In this document: one piece after another, positions 10,301 to 20,800 of the stretch
Layout: each line of letters begins with the position of its first letter
Numbering within the stretch: the first letter of the stretch is position 1
Assembly (NCBI RefSeq): GCF_003711515.1
Contig: NW_021167081.1
Span: forward strand, 2,598,483 to 2,662,482
Origin: Sodiomyces alkalinus F11
Taxonomy: Eukaryota; Ascomycota; Sordariomycetes; Glomerellales; Plectosphaerellaceae
Reading direction: 5' to 3'
Length of the DNA stretch: 64,000 nucleotides
Position numbers and translations under genes: made by a program
Notes under the pieces: model-generated
Seen by the model: the letters and a program-made list of their open reading frames with translations, nothing else
Told to the model about the DNA's origin: nothing
Databases searched by the model: none

Positions 10301-13300
10301 GGCCATTAGGATAGTATTAGCCGGGTATTACGGTTACTTATTATAACCTTAGATTAATACGTATAGAGTATAAATATCCTATCCCGATAAGCGGGGGGCT
10401 ATCCTAGTAAGTACTTATAGTATATAGCCTGGCTATCAATATAGCTTATCGTGTCGCCCGTTCCGGGGAGGCGTAGCGCCGTAATAAGACCCTTTAAGGC
10501 TCCTGTTACTTCCTTATTAAAGACTACCGCGTTATGTAGGTGACCACGTCCAGAGGTGATTTCTTTGCTATTATGCTAGATAAAGTAGGCCTAAGTTACG
10601 TTTTAGCCTTTCTAGGACCTGTCGGAAAAGACTAGCGTAGAGTTAGACGGGAGGTTGCTTATTTAGTTACTAACGCGGTGGTTATATCCTCCTTAGATAG
10701 TCTGTTAAACGGTATTTTATCGTTGTATAATCTCCCGGTAAATCAGGGTCGAATTACGGGGTATTATAGAGTGTTTATATATACTGGTTCCTTAGTCCGT
10801 AAGATTCTTAGTTTTCTAATTAAAGCCTTAGCTCGCCTTATATCCCTTTTAGTAATAGGGGTCACGGATTATACTATACGATAGTTTTTATTGAGGCTAG
10901 TAATACGAATCGTGTACCTTTATTATAGATATTCGGTATAGTCCTCCGCTAGAGGTATACTAGATTCTCGGTATAGGGCTAATATAGGGACCGTCTTTAA
11001 TATCGGGAGTACTACGCGGATTATAGTAAGCCACGCGCGTTCTATAATCTTAGTCCTAAGGAGGTGTCCGGAGGTTAACTAATACTATTTCTTATTAATT
11101 ATATTAGTACGACCCTATACTAATACTATTCTCCTTTCCTATTAAGTCTCCGTAGAGTAATAGGTAATACTCGCGATATAGGCTAGCACGGCCCTGCGTA
11201 GTAGGGCTGGGTTTAGTCTATAAGAAGCTCCTATAAGGCCTTAGATATAGTTAGCGATTTTAAGTCCTTTGTTCGCCTATATCTTTATATAGCGGTTAAA
11301 CTCTAATCGTCTATCTATATAAATCTCGAGCTACCTTATTACGGCTAGGGTCTATATACTCTGGTAGTTAACGGTATAAGCGACTATAACCGCGTAGTTA
11401 AACATACTTAGAAACTAAGGAAACAGGAGAAGAGTTAGGCGTCGGCTTTATTATAGTCTAGCTTTACCCCGTTATTTTTATACTATTAGAGCTATTACTC
11501 TAGTATCTTAGTCGCCGTCGTTACTACCTTATTAAGGTCTATATAGGCCGCAATAATATAGGAGTTATTAGCGTAGCTAAAGCGGTTCCCCTTATTAGGT
11601 AAACGGTATATTTCTATAATACTCAGGGCGTACCTAATTAGGGAGACTAAGGAGCCTTATAGAAGTCCTATAGGGTCTAGCGGGGTATACCTATATAGAT
11701 AGGAGGCCCTAGAGATTATATAAGCGTCTCTTTACGAGGCGAAGGTCTCCTACTACTTAATAGTTAGCGAGTCCTACCCTTATTTTCATAGCCTATATAT
11801 AAACTATCCGTGCAGGACTAAGTTAAACACTCCTTTTATATTATTAGTCACGCTAATAATATACTTTCCTTATATTAGCTATAACTCGACTTTATAAATA
11901 AAGACTACTATAAGATTAATTATTAACTATGCTAGTAGGGCTCTGATATACTAGGGGCTAAGGATTCCCGCGGATATAGCTTAGTAAGCTATCCTTTTCT
12001 AGTTTATCGAGTATTACTATATCCCCTTTATAGAAGGGTTATAAGTGGTGTCCTGCTAGTCTATAGGCCTTAAAGAGTTCTGTTACTTCTCTTTCGATTT
12101 CTAGCTATACTAGGCGTAGGAGCGGGACGCTACCGTTATCCTCTCCGGGGGCTATAGTATTTACTTCTACCGTGAAGTGCTACGCCTTATCATTAAGGAT
12201 AGGTTTATGATTCTCGTATATACCGTTCCGTGGGCTTTGATAAGGAATTCCAGGGGTTCTAAAGGTCCGGTACTACTAGCTTCCGTACGAGTTTTATCCT
12301 CCGAAGTGGCTCTCCCTTTTAGGTATTCTTAAAGTATCCGACTCTATTATAGAAGATAGGCGGAGAGGAGAGGCTATCGCCGAGTTTATACTAGCCTATA
12401 ACCTTATATAGCTCCTTAGCGTCTTTAACCTCCCCGATTCTTTTATTCTAGTTTTCTCTACTAACCCGTTATACTATTCTACGAAAATCGTTATATACCT
12501 CGGTATTATCTAGGTTATAATATCTACGGCGGATAGCCTCCTTATAAGCCTCCCTGTATTTATCGTTCTACTAAGGCTTTCTATTTATAGCGAGCCCTTA
12601 GTATTTTATCCTAAACCGGCGTATAGAGCCCTCGATAATATTAATTAGCTATTAAATCTCCTAGTCGAGTCCGTCTAGGGCCCGGTTCGGGGGTCGGGTT
12701 TAAAGGCGTAGGTTATCTATAACCTAGCTCTTTATGACGGCCTACTTCTCCTTATCCGTGGGAAGCTTATAGTGATTTAGCCTAGTAGTATCGTTTACTA
12801 GGGTAATATATACGGTGCTAATTCTACCTAATAGAGGGTAGTAATAGGCCGGAGCTCCGGCCTTTACTACTACCTTTATATCGGTATATAGTGCTATTAA
12901 GAAGACTAGGTCGATAATGGTATACGCCCCGCCTTAGCTATAGACGCTTTTTCTAGGTATATTATATAGAGATAGTCCGTGAAGAGCTATCCACTTAGTA
13001 ACCTTATCGCCTTTTCTAGTGGTTTAGTGAATATCCGGTTTTAGTCCACGTATTTAGTATTAAAGTCCCCTCCGATTATAATATTCGGTAGTGGCATGTA
13101 TTAGACTCCTATTAGGGTATCCTATATATCTAAATCTCCCGAGATTCTTTAGTATATACTCAGGAAGGTTATACTATTAGCCCGGACTAGGAGTAGCTCC
13201 TTAGATCTTGGTACTAGCGATTTAAACTACTGCGAGTTAAGGTTATTTTAATATATATAACTACTCGGGGCTTATCCCCAGGGTAAGGCCACGTTTATAT

Positions 13301-13570
13301 AGGGGAGTACTGCTTCTAGCCGGGTAGGTTAGGTAGGGTATACAGCCGTGCCTCGCCTTTTAGCGGCTTCTAGTATATTATTATATCTAGTGTATATTCC
13401 TAAGCGATTATAAGCGCTGCCTTTAGCAGGTTACGGTTTTTATCTACATTTTATTAAACGTAGATAAGTTCCTTCCGGGGTTAGGCCCTCCGGTAACGTC
13501 GCTACTTATTACTAGCTAGTATCCATATCGGATAGTACTACTATTATCCCTCTCTAGGTAGTATTCTATA
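10300..13570 (-). pseudogene. LINE-2 ORF2 (endonuclease plus reverse transcriptase)
   Basis: Minus strand, in order: endonuclease with IIGGDFNTKY (about 13050-13080), which in the APE family contains the catalytic Asp/Asn; a linker; reverse transcriptase with a FKAYRLAGHH-like segment and a GDIVIL stretch (about 12000-12080); a KGVFNLV segment (about 11820-11850), where functional enzymes have D.KGAFD; a GLLQGS-like motif near 11670; and FSYANNS near 11560, a degraded YADD catalytic box in which both Asp codons have become Asn. Possible RNase H sequence lies below 10700 but is unclear. The enzyme is certainly dead. Confidence 0.65.
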
Positions 13571-13599
13571 AAGTATTTATCTTTAACTGTAAGGGTATT

Positions 13600-14540
13600 A
13601 TTATCGGCTTCTTTATTACGGTAGGCGTTAGTGTCCGGTCCTCCCTTAACTTTTTTAGAGTCTTAGGCTAGTCGGTTCTTTTAGAGAGGACGGTATTAAC
13701 CTCTATATCTACCCTATCCTATGTCTCCCCGCTATTACTAGCTCCGGTATTACCGAGGTCAGAGATAGTGGTTTTACCCCCTCCGGCTATACCGGGGTTA
13801 GCGGGGTTAGTAGCTAGGGGTGACTCTTAATTAGACTCCTCTACTTTAATAGGCTATTTTGGGTTCCGTAGTCTCGCGTAGAGAGCTATACCCTTCACTT
13901 TAATCCTACTAAGCTTAGCTTTTATAGGAGAAATGATCTTACCTTCTACCCTCCTAGGCCTTACCGGGTGTTTTTCGTTATTCGCAACGTAGGGTCTATA
14001 ATAGTTAATATAATAGGCCTTATAGCTATAATCTCCTATTAAGGCGGTGCCGCATATACTATACTTAGTCTCGCTATTATAGGTATATCGGGGGTAGTAT
14101 CCCTAGCCCGTTTAGCGTCTTATGGTTTTATTATTAGGGAAGTCTCGAATAAGCGGAACTATCGCTTCGGTTCCGTTTAGAAAAGGATATACTAGGTAGA
14201 TACGTTATATTTATTTATTGGCTTACCATAGTCTGTTATATAGACTAGTTTTATTCCCGTTTATCTTAGGGCCCTTTCCTTAATAAAGGCCTTTATAACC
14301 TCGATATTATTAATACAATCAACGACTGTATATATAATAAAAGTATACTAGATCTTTACTCCCTATATGTAAAGAGCTTTAGTAACGGCCGGAATATCCT
14401 CCTTAGCGTCTAGGATCCTCTTCTTTACGTAGGAGCTATATAGTTATAGTGCCGCCCCGGTACGGATATATTCTACTATAATACTATCTTCATCGTTTAC
14501 CTTACCGGTCTTTATAACCACGCGGCGGACAATTATTATA
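13600..14540 (-). pseudogene. LINE-2 ORF1 (gag-like, CCHC knuckle)
   Basis: Minus-strand translation near 14040-14110 gives a Cys/His cluster of the retroelement nucleocapsid kind (C..C.YY...Y.CET...IC). A Pro/Arg/Lys-rich segment with KHPVRPRR at about 13970 follows, then a Pro/Asn/Thr-rich tail. Such ORF1 proteins bind element RNA. The start codon is not identifiable because of RIP. Short + strand ORFs over this region (14549-14957) are antisense shadows. Confidence 0.5.
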
Positions 14541-15180
14541 GCCTTTTATTGATAGTACTAATAATATCCTTCGAGTATATACTTCGAGTACCTTTGTACT
14601 CGAATAAAGGATATCTTCCCTGTAAGCCTAGACCGTTCTCTTTCGAGTCAGAAAAAGGATTACGATATTATTACGATATCGATCCCTTTATAAAGAAGGA
14701 AAGAGTAAAGGATATTCACCTATCCCCTCGGTTCGGTTCTTCCTTCCTTTATTCTTCTTCTTTATCGCTTTTACATGATCTACACGCGCGCAGAAATCCT
14801 ACACTACAATCCCATTATTACTATCTATTTTTCCACTGCTTTTCGTGACTTTCGTCCCTTCCACTTATCTGTAATCTTCAAAACCTTTTATTATTCTAGC
14901 TATAGTATCGTCTTAAGTAGGAATCGGAGGAAGACTCTATTATCCTTTTTCTTCTAGGGGTCCCTTAGGGGGCGCTTCTCCTATAAACCAGGGGGCGTCG
15001 CGTTATTCTTCTTCTTGCCCTTCTTCTTTATAATAATCTAATCCTATTACTTAGGAGGTCGGGTTTACTAGCCCGTGGGCTATAGGATAGGTCCTATAGG
15101 CTTCGCGGGGGGTACTCTAGCGGGCGGTAAGCTAGGATTAGTCTTACTAGGCGGTACTATACCCCCTCAGTTAAGGTGGG

Positions 15181-15189
15181 TCTTCCTAG
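15181..15189. repeat. LINE-1 target-site duplication, left
   Basis: TCTTCCTAG, repeated exactly at 17627-17635. In Copia-A copy 2 the uninterrupted sequence TCTTCCCTAG occurs once (34914-34923), which shows the pre-insertion state. Confidence 0.9.
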
Positions 15190-17626
15190 TTTTTTTTTTT
15201 TTTTTTTTTTTTAAATTCATTTCGCGTATATAGCCCTAAAGCTATAGCGCGGCGCCTTTTGCCCTATAGGCTCGAGGCTAGAATAAACTATAGTAAGAAG
15301 TGGAGTAGTAATAAATAAAGGAAATCCTCCGTAATAGTCTGCCTAATATACCGAAAAACAGATAAAAACCTAAAACAGAAAACTAGACCGTAGGATCCGA
15401 GGTTTGCGCCCTATACTACTCCGCCGAGGCTATTTTAGTAGCTAAATGATAGGCCTCTAAGGCCTGTATACCTCTTTTAGTATCGAATAATAGCGGCAGG
15501 GATAGCGGTAGGCCTGCTAGGGCTTCCCGTAGGGCTTTTCGTTCGTTTTTATACAAAGGGTAAGAAAGGATAAGGTGGGCTATATCCTGTATAGGGGAGC
15601 CGGGATAGGAATAGTAGTTGGTAGCGCTGTTTCGGGCCCTTTTTTGGTGGGAATTTAGGTATCCGAAGCCGGTTTTTAACTGAATAAAAGCCGACTTTAC
15701 CCACCTAGGGCCCTGTATCGATAGTGATAGTGGTTTTCGGGAAAAGCGGAGGTTATCTCGGACTAGACGCCTATAAAGACGGCCTAAACGCACCGATTTA
15801 CCCCTTTTTTGCGCCTCTTCCTCTTTATTCTATAAAGCCTTCTAGTCTCGAACTAAGGCCTCGTTAACCCGACGCTTTAAGTGATTAAGGGTACCTAAGC
15901 TAACAGATTTAGCAGCTTTTTTAGGGTCTAACGTCTATTTAGCTGTCTTATCCGCTAGTTTGTTCCCTTCTATCCCTATATACGAAGGGCACTACTATAT
16001 AGAGATAGAAGTGCCCTGTTGTTTTAGCTATAGGCTAAGTGTCTTAGCCTTTATAGTCTATTAAGAGGAGCGATAAAGCTTCTGAATAGCCGCCTGTGAA
16101 TCGCTAAAAATATAGCACTCTAGGGGCCTAGACGACTACTCTAGGGTAATCTGAAGGGCCTAAAGAATAGCGTATAATTCGGCATCGGCGACCTCGGTAG
16201 AGTTCCCTAGGTTATAGCCTATAGCTCTACAGGGTCTGCCGGTATTAGCTAACTGTATTATAGTAGCTATAGCCTGCGTAGGCCCTGTAGGAGGCCTTAT
16301 AGGGTAGCCTAGGGAGCCGTCGGTATAGGAAAATAGAGGCCTACTCGCCTAGAGGCCTACTCGCCTAAGGATTATTGTATATCCTTAAGGGCTTCGAGGT
16401 GGGCTGTTTTTGGGTCTTGGGTGCCGGAATCGGTGTTTTTCGCGGTTATAGGCTATTCTTTTAAGGGAAAAAAGGGTCTAAGGTCTGCTATAGGTTCGGA
16501 GGCCTAGGGGGCCTCCTACTTAGCTGCAGGGCCCTCTATTTCCCAGGACTACCCTACTAAAGCAGCTAATTCTAGGCCAAGCCTATAGAGCTGTGTGGTG
16601 GGCTGTAGGTGTTATAGGCGGGCGAGGTCTTTCCCTAGCTCCTCTAGAAGCTAGCGTCTTATAGGATGGTTCGGTAAGAACTTTAAAGACCTAAAGGCAT
16701 AAAGGCTATTAGATCTAGTTAACCGAATCGACGCTGGGGGCACTGCCGCTTCTAGTTCTAGAGGCCGTAAGGGGGCCCCCCTAAAAGCCCCTAGAGCCCT
16801 GACTAGAGTGCCGTACTGTAGGCGTTCTAGGCGGTCGATTAGGTGCTTTTTAGGTGATTTAGGGTCGCACCATAGCTATAAGCCAAAGTCAGCTAGCGAG
16901 GCTATATAGGCTATATATAGCTGCCGTAGGGCCTTAAAAGAAGAGGCTCCTCTACGAGCTAGCTAGCCTGTGGAGTCTACTTAAGGCTCCTGTAGCTGAA
17001 TTCAGGCGTTTCTCGACGTGGGGTTTAAAAGATAGCTTAGGGTTAAACCAGACCCCTAGCTACCTAATAGCACCTAGCCCAGGTTTAACTAGGTGCCCCC
17101 CTATAATAACCGGGGCGTCTTCGATAGAGCCTCTTCGGTGGAAGTGAATAAGCTCTGTTTTATCCGGGTCGAAAAGAACGTGGTTATTATTAGCTGCTTC
17201 GAAAAGGGAGGCTGCGGCTCTTTCTAGGATCTTGCAGTTTTTCCTAGCCGACGTAGACGCTGTAGATAGCTGAAAATCGTCTATATAGGATAACTAAAGA
17301 CCTTTAAAATGCGGCCCCGCTATAACCCTCCTAATATAAATCAGGAATAGGATATGGGAAACCGGGGAGCCTTGTGGGACCCCTATATTTAGGGGGGTAC
17401 GCTGCTGAAGCTGACCCTCGAAGGCTAGTTGGATACGCCTGTTTTCTGTGAAGGAGGCTACCCATTTAACTAGATTCGAGGGTAGTTAGAGCTCTTGAAG
17501 GGTTCTTAGTAGCTGAGCGCGGGCGACGTGGTCGACGGCTCCTTTAATATCTCAAAATAGCGTAGAAATTACGGCGTTTTGCCGTGATTTACGCTGTTTT
17601 TCGGTATAGTGGAGGAGAAGAAGGGC
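15190..17626 (-). mobile_element. LINE-1: 5'-truncated non-LTR retrotransposon
   Basis: The element is 2.4 kb on the minus strand. Its poly(A) tail appears as a run of 23 T (15190-15212), followed inward by a 3' UTR and the C-terminal half of ORF2. It is flanked by a perfect 9-bp duplication (15181-15189 and 17627-17635), the signature of target-primed reverse transcription. The 5' end (17626) cuts into the reverse transcriptase, so this is a typical dead-on-arrival copy. It is less mutated than its surroundings: TpG is well kept on the + strand while CpA is scarce, suggesting RIP hit mainly one strand and that the insertion is younger than the Copia-A host. Confidence 0.9.
15416..17620 (-). 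pseudogene. LINE-1 ORF2 fragment: reverse transcriptase, RNase H, C-terminal zinc region
   Basis: Minus strand. The reverse transcriptase catalytic box SYIDDF is intact at 17273-17290. An RNase H first motif YTDGS lies at 16313-16327. The last 125 codons (15416-15793) are fully open and contain the conserved Tad1-type C-terminal segment: an LKTGFGYLNSH stretch, a degraded Cys/His cluster, then DIAHLILSYPLY.ERKALR and LP.LLFDTKRGI. In functional Tad1-like elements this last part carries a zinc knuckle after RNase H; here Cys codons have become Tyr. The N-terminal endonuclease and the start of reverse transcriptase are lost by 5' truncation. Confidence 0.8.
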
Positions 17627-17635
17627 TCTTCCTAG
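17627..17635. repeat. LINE-1 target-site duplication, right
   Basis: TCTTCCTAG, exact match to 15181-15189. Confidence 0.9.
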
Positions 17636-17849
17636 GTTAATAAACTAATTAAAGGCTTCGGTTTAAACTAAAAGCTCTTATCTTTTCTATCCTAAAATAA
17701 ATAGTTAAGGGAAAACGCCCTCGTAAAAGGGATCTAAATCCGCCTTATTTAACCGTTTAATTTACATCTATCTTAATTAATTCCTCGATCCTAATTAGCC
17801 GGATCTACTTAATTGGATCTATATCCATCGGATCTACTACGTCCACTGG

Positions 17850-20800
17850 AGCCTTTATCGTCGCTACGACTATAGTTTTAGCGTGTTTAATCTCTTCTTG
17901 CAGTTACTTCGACTACTTAATATAATTCTCGTAATCCGTTAAATTAAGCTATTACTATAGTCTTCAGATCCCTGCCTCCGGTAGTGCCTTTATTAAACCG
18001 TCCGCGATTATATCCTTTATAGTAATATACGTGACCTTAAAAAGGGCTTGCTATACTAACTAGCGCGCCTACTAGTTATAAATATTGACGTGCCGTAGCC
18101 TTATTCGTAGGCGATATACCTTTTTATTAGTAAGGTTAATAGTCAACTAATTATTATAGTATAGCTATAGTTATTATTAATTTAGCCAAAGCTTTAAATC
18201 CCTTAATATCCGACTAATAAATAATATCTCCTTAGCCGTCTCGGGAAGAGCGAGTAGTTCCGACTCTATTAACGACGTCGTAACTATCGGTTACTTACCC
18301 GCCTTCTAGTTAGTAATACTACTAAAGAGCTTCATCGCGTATCCTTAGGAGCTTTTACGGTCTGGATTATCCCTAAAGGACGCGTCGCCTACGGTTAGGA
18401 AGAGTCTATCCCCACCGAATTCTAGGTAGTAGTGTCTTATATAGTATAGGAATAGTAGCACTTATTAAGCCCTTTTAAGGTGGTTAAAGGAGGGGTTAAT
18501 ATTATACTAAGAAAGCTTTAAATAGACGAACGCGATATTAAGTCTTATTAGAATAGCGGTATACAGGATTAAACCTATTATACACTGATATCAGTGGACC
18601 TTGGGAATTAACAGGCGTATACTATCGCGTGGTATTAACGGCTTTATAGTTAATAATAGGACTTTTAATAGTTTTCGGCAAAGGATATCTACGTAGTATT
18701 TAACCGTGATCTTCTTTACGTCAGAGGGTTATAATAGCTATAACCTGCGTATAGCTCTATCCCTTAGAACCTTAACTCCTAGGAACTAACGGATTTCGTC
18801 GCCTCCCGATAACCTATAGCTTCGTTTAAGGGCAGTCTTAAGGTTATCGGCGTTAGTCTTATAATCTTTATAGTAAATAAGTCCGATATCGCTAACGTAG
18901 AAGAATAGGATTAAACTATCGCGGATTATAATATAGGGGTTATTAGGTATAGCCGTGAGTCCTATCTTTTATAATATACCGCTAAATCCCTTTTATTATA
19001 GTAGTAGCGATACCCTTGAACCGAAGAGGGCTTTCCGTAGTAATAGTACCTTATCTAGCAGTTCGTAGCTTTACGGTATCTTTATACACACTTCTTCTTT
19101 AAGGCTAGGGTTAACGAACGCGTTAATAGCGTCGAACTACCTTATTTCTAAGTTAAATCGGGCGATGATCGCTATTAGTATACGGAAGGACCGCGAGGCT
19201 AACGTGGCGGCATTATTATCTTTAGTTTCTAACAGTTTTTATTAATCCCCTTATACTATAAGGCGTGTTTTATATTTAAGGAGGGTGCCCTCCTTATTAA
19301 AGTTATAGATATATACCTATCTATAAGCGAGGACTAATCACTTATTAGCCTAATTACCGCTTACCTCCTATTAGTAGCCTATTTATCGGTAGCCCTTAAG
19401 GTACTCCCCCTTAGCCTATAACCACCGCTCCCGTAACGGGTAGAGGCGTATATCGCGGTAGTGGGTTAGTAGAAGCGGGAGATCCTCGCGGGTTAAGCGC
19501 GATAGCGGCTAGGAGGCGTTAGAGGGAGAGGGATCTATAGCGCTAATATCGACGTTACCGTTATTAACCGCTTACTTCCTTATACGTGTAGGGTTATAAG
19601 TCCTTCTAGCGTTAAAGAACGCTTTCTAGGTATTATCGTTTTATACCTTCTTAGTCGTGCAGAGGCTTATAATAGTTCTCGTGATAGATAGGCGCGCGGG
19701 TAATAAGCGCGTGGCTAATAGGCGTACGGCTAACAGGCACCCCCTAAGGGTATCCATAGCTACCCGTTTATAGCTATCGTCTTCTTCTACCTTTACGCCC
19801 CAGAATACCGCTAGCGCTATAAGGAACGCGAGCGTAGGATCTTCCGGGGATATTAGGGGCGTAGGAAATGGTTTAAACCCTATAGTAGTAAACCGTGGAG
19901 TATCCGTAGCGATAGCGGTATCCGTAGTAGTAATAGTACCTATAATGATAGCGGTAGCCTCTGTTATAGTAATAGTGACGGCCTCGCCTTTATCTATAGT
20001 AATAATAGTAGCGTCGCCTTTACCCGTAGTAATAGTGGTAGCGTAGTCTTCTTCTATATTAATAGTAGTATCTATAGTAATGGCGGTACCCGTAATAATA
20101 GTGGTAGCCTCTCTTATAGTAATAGCGATAGCCTCGCCGTTATCCGTAGTAATAGCGGTAGTGTTATAGTCTTCCGACTTAAGATCTAATACGTTTACGG
20201 CTATACCCCTTAATAGTAGCCTATTTGCTATATTATTAGATTAGGTGATACGGATAGACTATAGGCGTTCTCTAATGTCCTTAGCGGAATCTATAGCTTA
20301 TAACGTTTTAATCCTGCCGTTAAAGGTCTTATCTTCGTTAAAGATTATATCTTTTATAGTAATATTATCCGTTAGGTATAGTAGCTAGACGCGGAAGCTT
20401 TTCGAGGATTAATATATAATATAATATCCGATTTATACCTTCAGTCCTAGCCTTTATAGGCGGTTTCTTTAAGCTTAGGTATCGCGCGTTTTTATAAAGG
20501 CTTTATAGCCGTATACTTATAGCTGCGTAAGGTTAGGTTAACGGCTGCGTAGGCCTTTATATTGCGTCTTCTAGTCGTTAATATATGGTGGCGTTCTACT
20601 GTACAGATATATAGCAGTCTTAAAGATCTTAGGCTAGATAGATATAGCCAGATTAGCCCTAATCCTTATAGCCCTCGCCTTCCTTTTAACGATACCTCTA
20701 ATCGATTCTATAACGCCGTTTTAATTCTATAAGTATAATGCCGACGGCTAACCTTCTACCCCCTTAGTAGGGAGAAAAGTAACGACTTCTAGGTACTAAA

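Larger units (their letters stand above)
10300..15157 (-). mobile_element. LINE-2: non-LTR retrotransposon (Tad1-like), degenerate
   Basis: The minus strand carries, 5' to 3', a gag-like ORF1 with a CCHC knuckle (about 14040-14110), an APE-type endonuclease with a GGDFNT motif (about 13050-13075) and a LINE reverse transcriptase (about 11100-12100). This order is typical of Tad1/I-group fungal LINEs. The 5' end is inferred at 15157, where sequence shared with Copia-A begins (TATACCCCCT). The 3' end is not resolved; 10300 is a lower bound for recognisable coding sequence. RIP stops are abundant. Confidence 0.7.

Noticed and set aside
14549..14957. Two overlapping + strand open frames
   Set aside because: Antisense to the LINE-2 ORF1 region; they overlap each other in different frames and have no recognisable domain.
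19890..20170. Possible CRISPR-like or satellite array
   Set aside because: Units are degenerate, of mixed length, without spacers, and encode a continuous protein segment of Copia-A; the genome is eukaryotic.
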